DNA from: Bacteroidota bacterium
Lineage (GTDB): Bacteria; Bacteroidota; Bacteroidia; Chitinophagales; Chitinophagaceae
Length of the DNA: 6,455 bases
Assembly: GCA_023423405.1 (NCBI GenBank)
Contig: JAFAFR010000082.1
Location: 1 to 6,455 of the forward strand
Direction of reading: 5' to 3'
The position numbers were made by a program, and so were the translations under genes. The notes beneath the pieces were generated by a model. That model was not told the origin of the DNA. It saw nothing but the letters and a program-made list of their open reading frames with translations, and did no database searches. Shown here one piece after another: positions 1 through 5,225 of this stretch (position 1 is the first letter of the stretch; each line of letters starts with the position of its first letter).

Positions 1-708
1 ATCGCTAATAATCCGATGCAGTGGCTGAATAAATTTGAAAAACTTATTTCAGTGAATGAAAATCTTTTCTTAAAAGGTAAAAACGAAAGCAGACTTATTA
101 AATTACAAACCTGTATTGAGTTAAAAAGACTAAAATTGAGATGTGAAGAAACTCAAAAAAGTCCGTGGAGATTAAATAAAACGCACATTAATGCAGAAAG
201 TGAAGACCGATACTTTAGTTTCAGAGATGTTAAGGAAAAACTTAACAGTATAAAAATTTTTGAAGAAAAGATTGTTTATCTTACCCATCAGAAATATGAT
301 TATCAGCAGTCTGTCATTGATTTCGTGAACAAAAATCTTCCGTCATTTGATGAACAATGCAATAATGAAATTGCACGCCTGATTGAAGTGAGAAAGCTAG
401 AAGAGCAGATTACCAAAAACAGTACCGGTCAATTACGAAAAACGGTTTTGGGGAATAAAATTAGAATCAACAGTAATCTCAATCAACTTGTGGATGTGTT
501 TTTTCAGTTGAATAGAGAACTTTTCATTGAAGGTAAGCCATTTTTAGATGCTAATTCCTCAGACTTTGTAGCATTAATTTGTAATAATTTTGTGGATAAA
601 GAAGGGCACGAAATAAGCCAGGCAACTGTAGAAACGATTTTGCGTCCGTCAAAATACGATAAAAGACCCAAGTCTCACAAGCGTGTAGATATTGAAAAAT
701 TAATCTAA
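1..708 (+). CDS. Unrecognised protein, possibly a C-terminal winged-helix regulator (5'-partial)
   Basis: The frame is open from the first base, so the gene probably starts outside the window; an in-frame ATG at 16 would give 230 residues but has no A-rich leader in front of it. The visible protein is mostly charged helix. Its last ~90 residues (about 145-230 from the ATG at 16) look like a compact helical, perhaps winged-helix, domain: K-I-R-I-N, then LNQLVDVFF, then EISQATVETILRP, ending in a basic tail RPKSHKRVDI. The layout recalls the C-terminal part of RteC regulators of CTnDOT-type elements, and its place just ahead of an excisionase-like gene fits that. However, the hallmark RteC motifs (such as the WTG-type and RTxFLD-type stretches) are absent, so I do not call it RteC. 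A hairpin terminator follows the stop. Reality of the gene is well supported; function is not. Confidence 0.7.
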   Translation: MANNPMQWLNKFEKLISVNENLFLKGKNESRLIKLQTCIELKRLKLRCEETQKSPWRLNKTHINAESEDRYFSFRDVKEKLNSIKIFEEKIVYLTHQKYDYQQSVIDFVNKNLPSFDEQCNNEIARLIEVRKLEEQITKNSTGQLRKTVLGNKIRINSNLNQLVDVFFQLNRELFIEGKPFLDANSSDFVALICNNFVDKEGHEISQATVETILRPSKYDKRPKSHKRVDIEKLI

Positions 709-715
709 AAAACTT

Positions 716-753
716 AGTCCTGTTGTGACCGTTTCGGGACTTCAGGACTTTTT
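716..753 (+). terminator. Rho-independent terminator-like hairpin after the first gene
   Basis: AGTCCTG at 716-722 pairs perfectly with CAGGACT at 743-749, and a T run (749-753, then CCTTTT) follows directly. It begins 7 bases after the stop of the first gene. The 20-base loop is long for a terminator. It contains GGGAC, which could also pair with GTCC of the left arm, so two alternative folds exist. It could instead be an operator for the next gene, as it lies ~50 bases before that start. Confidence 0.6.
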
Positions 754-755
754 CC

Positions 756-773
756 TTTTGCTCAATTTTGCTC
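756..773. promoter_or_regulatory. Tandem TTTTGCTC direct repeat upstream of the HTH gene
   Basis: TTTTGCTC occurs at 756-763 and again at 766-773, exactly 10 bases apart (one helical turn), in the short gap that must hold the promoter of the gene starting at 800. Each copy contains TTTG, the usual Bacteroidota -33 element, but I find no clean TAnnTTTG at the right distance downstream. A tandem protein-binding site or a non-canonical promoter are the two readings; neither is proven. Confidence 0.35.
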
Positions 774-799
774 CATAATCATTAAATAAAAAACAATTT

Positions 800-1084
800 A
801 TGGAAGCAATTATTTTCTCAAAAGAGCAATTCGATGCTTTACTCTCAAAGATCGACCAAATTTACCATAAAGTAAATACGAGAAACCTTCCGAAACAGGA
901 AGTATTTTTGGATAACGAGGAATTTATCAAAATGTTAAAAATTTCCCGCAGAACTGCCCAGACTTGGCGTGATGAAGGCAAAATATCTTTTTCACAAGTT
1001 GGAAACAAAATCTATTACAAACTCTCAGATGTAGAAAAAACGATGGATGAATATTATAATAAGTCTTTTTCAAAAAAATGGTAG
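800..1084 (+). CDS. Small helix-turn-helix DNA-binding protein (excisionase/Xis2-like)
   Basis: This 94-residue protein has an N-terminal helix (residues 1-25), then a MerR/excisionase-type winged helix: EFIKMLKISRRTAQTWRDEGKI (about 41-62) is the helix-turn-helix, and SFSQVGNKIYYKLSDVEKTM (about 63-82) the wing and closing helix. The 'S-R-R-T-A-Q-x-W-R-D-E-G' followed by 'G-x-K-I-Y-Y' pattern is typical of HTH_17 proteins. In CTnDOT, two proteins of this kind, Xis2c and Xis2d, help excision and activate transfer genes. A similar role here is inferred from size and position at the head of a gene run. The start is preceded by the A-rich AAATAAAAAACAATTT. The next gene begins 21 bases after the stop, so they are probably cotranscribed. 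A plain transcription regulator is the alternative. Confidence 0.85.
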   Translation: MEAIIFSKEQFDALLSKIDQIYHKVNTRNLPKQEVFLDNEEFIKMLKISRRTAQTWRDEGKISFSQVGNKIYYKLSDVEKTMDEYYNKSFSKKW

Positions 1085-1105
1085 TTCAGCAAAAACGTAC
1101 CGCAT

Positions 1106-1354
1106 ATGAATATAGATCCGCAAACACCCCTTTGGAAATTGACTGTTGAAGAATTTCTAGAAGTTTCTAAAAATATGAGTTCAGAGAATAAATATGAGTA
1201 TGGTTTGAAAGGTTTAGCAAAAATTTTAGGTTGTTCTGTTTCAAAAGCATCAGAAGTTAAATCTTCAGGGATTTTAAACGAAGCCATTATCCAGAAAGGA
1301 AATATCATCATCATTGATAAGAAGCGGGCATTAGAACTATTTGCCAAAAAGTAA
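1106..1354 (+). CDS. DUF3853 family protein (small HTH-like DNA-binding protein)
   Basis: The 82-residue product matches the pattern I know for DUF3853: an N-terminal P-x-T-P-L-W-x-L-T-V-E-E-F-L (residues 5-18), YGLKGLAKILGCSVSKASEVKSSG-type core (about 32-55), and a closing segment IIQKGNIIIIDKKRALELFAKK. The core reads as a helix-turn-helix followed by a beta wing, the same overall plan as the preceding HTH protein. DUF3853 genes are common on Bacteroidota mobile elements; their function is not established and a DNA-binding role is inferred from the fold-like pattern. The stop lies only 2 bases before the next ATG, so translation is likely coupled with the downstream replication-type gene. 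Confidence 0.85.
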   Translation: MNIDPQTPLWKLTVEEFLEVSKNMSSENKYEYGLKGLAKILGCSVSKASEVKSSGILNEAIIQKGNIIIIDKKRALELFAKK

Positions 1355-1356
1355 AG

Positions 1357-2067
1357 ATGTATTATCTGGAGCTCATACAAAGGTTTTGGTATTTCAACCA
1401 AAAGGCACAACTGAATACTACAGCCATTGCGATGTATCTGTATCTCTTGAAGTTAGGACACGATGAAAACAGATATGATGTTTGTATTTCCGATGTCAAA
1501 ATGAGTGAAGCCTTAAGAATAACAAGGAAAACGGTAAAACCTACAAAGGAAAAGCTACGGAATTTGGGGCTGCTTCAGTTTGAAAATAATAAGGGACTTC
1601 CCTGCTCTTACAGACTATTGTTGAATTATTCCTTGGAATTCACAGAAAAGGAACAAAGAAGAAAGCATAAAGTAAAAAACCAAAATAAATCACAAAACCC
1701 AATAATAGAAAATACTGAAAACTCACAACCTGAAAATTTACCCATCAACAATATTTCTAAAATTGCCAAGCAGAAAGATGAAACTCCACAATTTAAAGCT
1801 AATCATCAACCTTCATGGAAAGAGTTTATGGAGTATGCTCAAACCTTGGATAGCTACGAAACATCAATAGATCCAAGTATTAAAGAAAAATATGATTCGT
1901 GGACTAACAATGATTGGAAAAATGCTTCAAACCGTTCCATCACCAATTGGAAATCTTCACTTAAAAGTGCTTTACCTTATATGAAAAACAAGACCGATAC
2001 TAAAACCATTTCCCTAGAGTCAATCCCCAATATCAAACGTCCAAAATCTTCGATAGATGAATACTGA
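1357..2067 (+). CDS. Winged-helix, DnaD/replisome-organiser-like replication protein
   Basis: The 236-residue protein has three parts. Residues 1-95 form a winged helix: TTAIAMYLYLLKLG, then DVKMSEALRITRKTVKPTK as a likely recognition helix, then LRNLGLLQF and a strand into YRLLLNY. Residues ~96-150 are a polar, low-complexity linker rich in K, N, Q and E. Residues ~152-210 form a tryptophan-bearing module, PSWKEFMEYAQ...YDSWTNNDWKN...SITNWKSSLKSALPYM. This combination is typical of DnaD-like and phage replisome-organiser proteins, in which the C-terminal module contacts the helicase or DNA. I infer a helicase-loading or replication-accessory role, supported by the Rep gene and origin-like repeats downstream. 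The start is 2 bases after the previous stop. A transcription regulator remains possible because no catalytic motif is expected in this family. Confidence 0.75.
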   Translation: MYYLELIQRFWYFNQKAQLNTTAIAMYLYLLKLGHDENRYDVCISDVKMSEALRITRKTVKPTKEKLRNLGLLQFENNKGLPCSYRLLLNYSLEFTEKEQRRKHKVKNQNKSQNPIIENTENSQPENLPINNISKIAKQKDETPQFKANHQPSWKEFMEYAQTLDSYETSIDPSIKEKYDSWTNNDWKNASNRSITNWKSSLKSALPYMKNKTDTKTISLESIPNIKRPKSSIDEY

Positions 2068-2099
2068 TTTTACCCCCCTAAAGAATTAAAATACAAAAA

Positions 2100-2306
2100 A
2101 TGAAAATATCAGACTTAAAACGCGGACAAAAAGTAAGCATCAATGGCATGCTCGCAGAATATAAAGGTATTCAGAAAGTACGGATTGCAAATTTCGGAAA
2201 AGTAGAAAAAAGAGTTTTCAAAGCGGATGGAATCAATATTTTCAAATATTACAATCTCGTCGATGGCTCAAAAACGTTGAAAAGCGAGAAAATTAAATTA
2301 TTGTAG
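2100..2306 (+). CDS. Small basic beta-rich protein of unknown function
   Basis: I do not recognise this 68-residue protein. It is lysine-rich and basic, with the pattern MKISDLKRGQKVSINGMLAEYKG at the start. That reads as a short helix followed by alternating strands with G/N turns, like small SH3-type or KOW-type barrels that bind nucleic acid. It then has K-V-E-K-R-V-F and a C-terminal KSEKIKLL. It lies 32 bases after the DnaD-like gene with an A-rich leader (AATTAAAATACAAAAA) before the ATG, and 38 bases before rep, in the same direction. No signal peptide or membrane segment is visible. Nucleic-acid binding is an inference from composition only. Confidence 0.7.
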   Translation: MKISDLKRGQKVSINGMLAEYKGIQKVRIANFGKVEKRVFKADGINIFKYYNLVDGSKTLKSEKIKLL

Positions 2307-2310
2307 AAAT

Positions 2311-2331
2311 CTTTTTATCTGAAATAAAAAG
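2311..2331. promoter_or_regulatory. Perfect 8-bp inverted repeat just upstream of rep
   Basis: CTTTTTAT (2311-2318) and ATAAAAAG (2324-2331) are exact inverted copies around the 5-base centre CTGAA. The element ends 13 bases before the rep ATG and begins 4 bases after the preceding stop. It does not resemble the downstream iterons. A protein operator (for example for copy control of rep) or a weak AT hairpin in the rep leader are both possible. Confidence 0.5.
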
Positions 2332-2344
2332 TTTGAAGTAGATT

Positions 2345-3463
2345 ATGGCATTTCCGGAAAAGGATTTAAGATTGATCCGAAAGAAGTTTGAAGACAAAAC
2401 CGAAAAAATACCCGACCAAATACGCTTGGGAAATCATTTCGTGGATGATTTCATTTTTGAAAACCATCAGGCTGCTGATATCCCGATTAATGCACTTCGT
2501 GTAATCTTCAATATTATTTCGATTATCAGTAGCGAGCAGTTTCGTCCACATGACCGTCCAAAGCAACTCTCCCTCTTTGATGAAGAATTTGAAACCGAAA
2601 ATAATGTTTTTGCCTCAATGAAAATCCGAAATAGTAGAATTTCACCAAGTGGTTCCACAAAACAGGTTGTTGATGCTTACGAATTTTTAGCCCGATTCAA
2701 AATGGGCTGGTACAAATCGTTAAATTCCAAAGGCAAAGAAATAAAAACTTTTGGTGGACTCATTTCTACTCCGAGTTACGATAAAAGAGGCTATACTTCT
2801 TTTTTAATCAGTAGTTATTGGCTAAAAAAACTCATTATAATACCGGAATACAATTACGTTTTGTATAATTTGGTCTACAATATCAGGAACAACAAGCACA
2901 TAATTTTTGCCATTTGGTTGGCAAAAATTCCTGAAAACGGAACGATTTTAAAACTAGACACGCTGAATAAAAAGTTCGGATTGAACTATAAAACTGCCAA
3001 TGATTTTTGTTTCAAATTCCTGAAACCTGCTAAAATGAATCTTAATAAATACAACAGTCTTTCGTTCAATTATCACTATAAAGGTGATGTTGTTTCAATT
3101 CAACCTTTTTACACTAAACCGATTGTTAACACTAATGTAGACTTTTTAAAAGAAAAGCATGACATAAACCCTAACCAAAGAGAGAGAATTACTAGAAGAC
3201 TTCATTATTTTAGCAAAAGATATGGATTGCAGGACAATGAAATGCATCAATTTTTTCATCAATATCGAAATATACCACAAACCCGAGAACTGATTGAAAA
3301 GGCTTTTCGAGAGTTTATTAAACTCAGCCGGTTGGAAGGAATAAAATCTACCGAAGTTCAAGGATTCTCATTCTTAAAAATGATTCAAGAACTCATCATA
3401 AAAAATTACCATGAAACAAAAATGGGAGAATTATTTCCAAACGGCTACCCTATTATTGTATGA
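2345..3463 (+). CDS. Replication initiator protein, Rep_3/RepB-like, with clamp-binding motif
   Basis: The 372-residue protein fits the tandem winged-helix plan of iteron-binding plasmid initiators. Residues ~45-165 form the first (dimerisation) winged helix. Residues ~175-256 match the second: YNLVYNIRNNKHIIFAIWLA, then KLDTLNKKFGLNYKTAND, then F-L-K-P-A-K-x-N-L-N-K-Y-N-S-L-S-F-N-Y and a strand ending SIQPF. This is the DNA-contacting pattern of Rep_3 proteins. A helical tail (~275-372) follows. Residues 74-78 are QLSLF, the canonical sliding-clamp-binding pentapeptide, set in an acidic linker. Seven direct repeats start 2 bases after the stop, the classical arrangement of an initiator next to its origin. 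The expected role is binding those iterons, melting the origin and recruiting the host replisome. The leader carries an inverted repeat. Family assignment is from motif reading only. Confidence 0.8.
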   Translation: MAFPEKDLRLIRKKFEDKTEKIPDQIRLGNHFVDDFIFENHQAADIPINALRVIFNIISIISSEQFRPHDRPKQLSLFDEEFETENNVFASMKIRNSRISPSGSTKQVVDAYEFLARFKMGWYKSLNSKGKEIKTFGGLISTPSYDKRGYTSFLISSYWLKKLIIIPEYNYVLYNLVYNIRNNKHIIFAIWLAKIPENGTILKLDTLNKKFGLNYKTANDFCFKFLKPAKMNLNKYNSLSFNYHYKGDVVSIQPFYTKPIVNTNVDFLKEKHDINPNQRERITRRLHYFSKRYGLQDNEMHQFFHQYRNIPQTRELIEKAFREFIKLSRLEGIKSTEVQGFSFLKMIQELIIKNYHETKMGELFPNGYPIIV

Positions 3464-3590
3464 ATTCGGAATTGCACTCATCTCTATTTCGGAATTGCAC
3501 TCGTTAAACTAACAAATTGAAAAAAAATAGATTTTTATTCTCTTGATTTCGGAATTGCACTCATTTCTAAAATGTAATACATCTGAAAAT

Positions 3591-3599
3591 CGTGGATAA
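3591..3599 (-). promoter_or_regulatory. DnaA-box-like site (one mismatch)
   Basis: On the minus strand this reads TTATCCACG, one base from the strict DnaA box TTATCCACA. It lies in the 87-base gap between the third and fourth iterons, 11 bases from a second, better box. Confidence 0.5.
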
Positions 3600-3610
3600 A
3601 TAGAAAAAAT

Positions 3611-3619
3611 TGTGAATAA
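3611..3619 (-). promoter_or_regulatory. DnaA box
   Basis: The minus strand reads TTATTCACA, a full match to TTWTNCACA, in the gap between the two iteron groups and in the same orientation as the neighbouring site at 3591-3599. In AT-rich DNA a single relaxed match can arise by chance; the clustering with iterons is what gives it weight. Confidence 0.55.
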
Positions 3620-3790
3620 GTATAGGTTTCGTCAACAAAAAATAAATCCAATTCGGAATTACACTCATTTCGAAACCGCTTAGTTTTCGGAATTGCACTC
3701 CTGTCAATCTCGGATTTACACTCATCTTAAATTCGGAATTGCACTCATGCCAAAAATAGTCGAAAGCATTTACTGAAAGACGATACAATG

Positions 3791-3840
3791 AATTACTAAA
3801 AGTATTTTAAAAGAACTAAAAAGTCTTTTTTATTTAAAAG
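3791..3840. other. AT-rich stretch, candidate DNA-unwinding element
   Basis: Only 7 of 50 bases are G or C. It lies between the last iteron (ends 3748) and the DnaA box at 3846-3854, the position where iteron origins usually melt. It probably also serves as promoter and leader DNA for the Toprim gene, although I see no clean TAnnTTTG there. Confidence 0.5.
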
Positions 3841-3845
3841 GAAAT

Positions 3846-3854
3846 TGTGGATAA
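3846..3854 (-). promoter_or_regulatory. Strict DnaA box overlapping an alternative GTG start
   Basis: The minus strand reads TTATCCACA, an exact match to the strict box. It sits at the right edge of the AT-rich stretch, 26 bases before the chosen ATG of the Toprim gene, and includes the GTG at 3847 that could otherwise be read as a start codon. All three boxes in this gap point the same way. Confidence 0.6.
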
Positions 3855-3879
3855 AATATTTGCTTCAAAAAAGAAAAAA

Positions 3880-4722
3880 ATGAATTGCGACAAAATAAAG
3901 CAAAAGATAGGGATCAGAACGGTTTTGGAATCTTTCAGCCTTTTCCCTATCAAAGAAAACAGAAAGACCGCATTTTATTTTGCGCTGGACAGGGAGGAAA
4001 AAATTCCAAGTCTTGCTGTCGATTTCGTCAAAAATAAAGCTTTTGACTTTGGAACCGGGAAAAGCTACGATGTGATCTCCATTGTGCAGCAATTAAAGAA
4101 ATGTTCCGTTTCGGAAGCGTTGAAATATCTTTCGACATTTGATTTTTCAACTCAAAATGGATCTTTGAATGAAATAAAATATCCGGTCTCTTACAAAATT
4201 CTGGAAATCAGGGAAATTGAACATCCTGCGTTGATTCAATATTTAGAATCCAGAAAAGTTCTTGAGCAAAAGCTTCAGGTGAAGGAAATTCATTATGAAT
4301 TGAACGGGAAAAAGTATTTTGGGATTGGTTTCCAAAATAATTCCGGTGGATTTGAAATCCGAAATGCATATTCTAAAATCTGTTTGGGCAAAAAGGATAT
4401 CACTTTGATTCAAAGCGAACAAAATCCCAACAATGAAATTGTTATTTTCGAAGGTTTTTTTGATTATCTGACTTTTCGGAATTTAGAAAAATCAGAAAAC
4501 CCAACTTCCGATTTTTTAATTCTTAATTCAACAGCAATGCTTTTCAAAACCAAAGAAAACTTAAAGAAATACGACAAAATCTGTTTGTTTTTGGATAATG
4601 ATGCTAACGGAAAATCAGTTAAGGCAAGAATTCAAGATCAGTATAAAAACGTGGAAGATTGCTCTTTGTTGTATTTAGATTTTAAGGACTTGAATGAGTG
4701 GTTTTGCAGTGATTCAAATTGA
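3880..4722 (+). CDS. Toprim-domain primase-like protein (zinc-less CHC2 N-terminus)
   Basis: With the ATG at 3880 the product has 280 residues. Residues ~1-90 follow the layout of the CHC2 primase zinc domain (T-A-F-Y-F-A-L-D-R-E-E-K-I-P-S-L-A-V-D, then F-D-F-G-T-G-K-S-Y-D-V-I-S-I-V), but the Cys/His zinc ligands are missing. Residues ~185-265 are a Toprim domain: IVIFEGFFDYLTF with catalytic-type Glu191, and ICLFLDNDANG with Asp239 and Asp241 for metal binding. Such proteins occur widely on Bacteroidota mobile elements and are presumed primases. Priming at the adjacent iteron region, or after transfer, is inferred. I prefer ATG 3880 (preceded by AAGAAAAAA, start MNCDKIKQKIG as in relatives I recall) over GTG 3847, which lies in a DnaA box and would add only a lysine-rich MDKIFASKKKK. 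A hairpin terminator follows. Confidence 0.88.
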   Translation: MNCDKIKQKIGIRTVLESFSLFPIKENRKTAFYFALDREEKIPSLAVDFVKNKAFDFGTGKSYDVISIVQQLKKCSVSEALKYLSTFDFSTQNGSLNEIKYPVSYKILEIREIEHPALIQYLESRKVLEQKLQVKEIHYELNGKKYFGIGFQNNSGGFEIRNAYSKICLGKKDITLIQSEQNPNNEIVIFEGFFDYLTFRNLEKSENPTSDFLILNSTAMLFKTKENLKKYDKICLFLDNDANGKSVKARIQDQYKNVEDCSLLYLDFKDLNEWFCSDSN

Positions 4723-4774
4723 TTTCCCTTTTGGTTCTTCTTATTTTAAAAATTTTTCAGAAACTAATAATATC

Positions 4775-4806
4775 AAAAATCCCTGTCTATTAGCACAAGG
4801 ATTTTC
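4775..4806. terminator. Bidirectional terminator between convergent genes
   Basis: AAAATCC (4776-4782) pairs with GGATTTT (4799-4805). After one mismatch TGT (4784-4786) pairs with ACA (4795-4797), giving a 10-bp stem and a loop of about 8 bases. T runs follow on both strands (ATTTTCATTTT on plus; ATTTTTGATA on minus). It lies 53 bases after the Toprim stop and 14 bases from the stop of the convergent histone-like gene, so it can serve both. Confidence 0.7.
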
Positions 4807-4819
4807 ATTTTAGTAATCA

Positions 4820-4996
4820 TTATTTTTTGGATTCTTCCACCGAAATTTTGCGGAAATCCTTGAACATTTTGCTAAGTTCCAAAGCTGCCTTTCTTGCTCT
4901 TGTTCCTGCAGCTTTATTTCCTTTTTCTGCTTGTTGTTCTGCTTCTTTAGAGAATACTTCAAATTCGGCATTGATCTTTTCAATAAGTTCTTTCAT
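4820..4996 (-). CDS. Histone H1-like (Hc1 family) nucleoid protein
   Basis: Read on the minus strand from ATG 4994-4996 to TAA 4820-4822, the 58-residue product begins MKELIEKINAEFEVFSKEA, continues with a Q-rich turn and the core NKAAGTRARKAALELSKMFK, and ends DFRKISVEESKK. The 'GNKAAGTRARKAxLEL...FRKxSVEESKK' pattern is the hallmark of the small histone H1-like proteins of Bacteroidota, and the length is normal. It is a helical, lysine-rich protein expected to bind and compact DNA. A mobile-element copy might coat or quieten the element; that is inference. A TACATTTG element ~28 bases upstream is a good -7 promoter match, and a shared terminator follows. The gene is convergent with the rest of the window. 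A plus-strand open frame over the same bases is a shadow. Confidence 0.9.
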   Translation of the reverse strand: MKELIEKINAEFEVFSKEAEQQAEKGNKAAGTRARKAALELSKMFKDFRKISVEESKK

Positions 4997-5024
4997 AGCT
5001 TGTATAAATTATTTAATTGGGTTG

Positions 5025-5032
5025 CAAATGTA
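5025..5032 (-). promoter_or_regulatory. Promoter -7 element for the histone-like gene
   Basis: The minus strand reads TACATTTG, matching the Bacteroidota -7 consensus TAnnTTTG, 28 bases before the histone-like ATG, so the leader would be about 20 bases. The -33 region is weak (TGTTTT rather than TTTG). The surrounding 12-mer recurs exactly at 5194-5205. Confidence 0.6.
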
Positions 5033-5196
5033 ATGGTTTATAATAATTAAAACATTTCTCTTTTTTGAAAAATAAACATTCCAAAGTTTTAAAAATCATA
5101 GGTAAAGACCATCTTATTATTGCTTTTCTTTTATTTTTCCTTTACTAAAAACGTTTATAAATTGATTCAAACTGTAGTTTGTGCTTTTTACTATTG

Positions 5197-5225
5197 CAAA
5201 TGTAAGACAGCATCATTCACTCAAA
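5197..5225 (-). promoter_or_regulatory. Second minus-strand promoter (TTTG / TACATTTG)
   Basis: On the minus strand TTTG (5222-5225) is followed after 17 bases by TACATTTG (5197-5204), a full -33/-7 pair in the range seen in flavobacteria. No convincing gene starts directly downstream; it would make a leader of ~190 bases for the histone-like gene, or drive a small RNA. The core 12-mer is identical to that at 5022-5033. Confidence 0.5.

Larger units (their letters stand above)
3465..3748 (+). repeat. Seven direct iterons, consensus TTCGGAATTGCACTCAT
   Basis: All copies run in the same direction. Copies: 3465-3481 (exact), 3488-3504 (1 mismatch), 3548-3564 (exact), 3652-3668 (1 mismatch), 3686-3702 (1 mismatch), 3709-3725 (3 mismatches) and 3732-3748 (exact). 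Start-to-start distances are 23, 60, 104, 34, 23 and 23 bases, so the basic period is 23 with one 34 (about three helical turns) and a central gap. The flanks are not conserved beyond the 17-mer. Direct repeats of this length and spacing beside a rep gene are iterons, the binding sites of the initiator. Confidence 0.9.
3464..3879. other. Putative iteron-type replication origin (oriV)
   Basis: This 416-base gap between rep and the Toprim gene contains no credible gene but carries seven direct iterons (3465-3748), three DnaA-box matches (3591-3599, 3611-3619, 3846-3854) and two very AT-rich stretches (3511-3540 with 4 G/C in 30 bases; 3791-3840 with 7 G/C in 50). Adjacent initiator, iterons, DnaA boxes and an AT-rich unwinding region are the parts of a theta-type iteron origin. 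Function as an origin is inferred from architecture. Confidence 0.75.

Noticed and set aside
1..708. Firm assignment of the first gene as rteC
   Set aside because: Position and C-terminal layout are suggestive, but the conserved RteC motifs that I know are not present.
988..996. DnaA-box match TTTTTCACA in the HTH gene
   Set aside because: A relaxed match in AT-rich coding sequence with no iterons or AT-rich block nearby; expected by chance.
1054..1410. 118-codon minus-strand open frame
   Set aside because: It lies antisense over the DUF3853 gene, which has a clear family pattern and tight spacing to its neighbours; the antisense product shows no recognisable motif.
2366..2658. Two overlapping minus-strand frames (66 and 63 codons)
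   Set aside because: Both are antisense shadows inside the rep gene and have no motif or leader.
3146..3361. 71-codon minus-strand frame
   Set aside because: Antisense shadow inside the C-terminal part of rep.
3465..3748. CRISPR array reading of the repeats
   Set aside because: Repeats are only 17 bases, spacers vary from 6 to 87 bases, copies carry mismatches and no cas gene is present; the rep gene next door explains them as iterons.
3567..3788. 73-codon minus-strand frame across the iterons
   Set aside because: Its sequence is largely translated repeats (recurring E-C-N-S-E type peptides), so the open frame follows from the iterons and is not a gene.
3847..3879. GTG start for the Toprim gene
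   Set aside because: The GTG lies inside a strict DnaA box and adds only a lysine-rich 11-residue extension; ATG 3880 has the better A-rich leader and N-terminus.
3865..4092. 75-codon minus-strand frame
   Set aside because: Antisense shadow over the N-terminal part of the Toprim gene.
4827..5033. 68-codon plus-strand frame
   Set aside because: It is the antisense of the histone H1-like gene, whose minus-strand product has an unmistakable family signature; the plus-strand translation is an Ala/Ser/Leu-rich artefact.
5013..5099. 28-codon minus-strand frame upstream of the histone-like gene
   Set aside because: It runs through the TACATTTG promoter element, has no A-rich leader and no recognisable motif.
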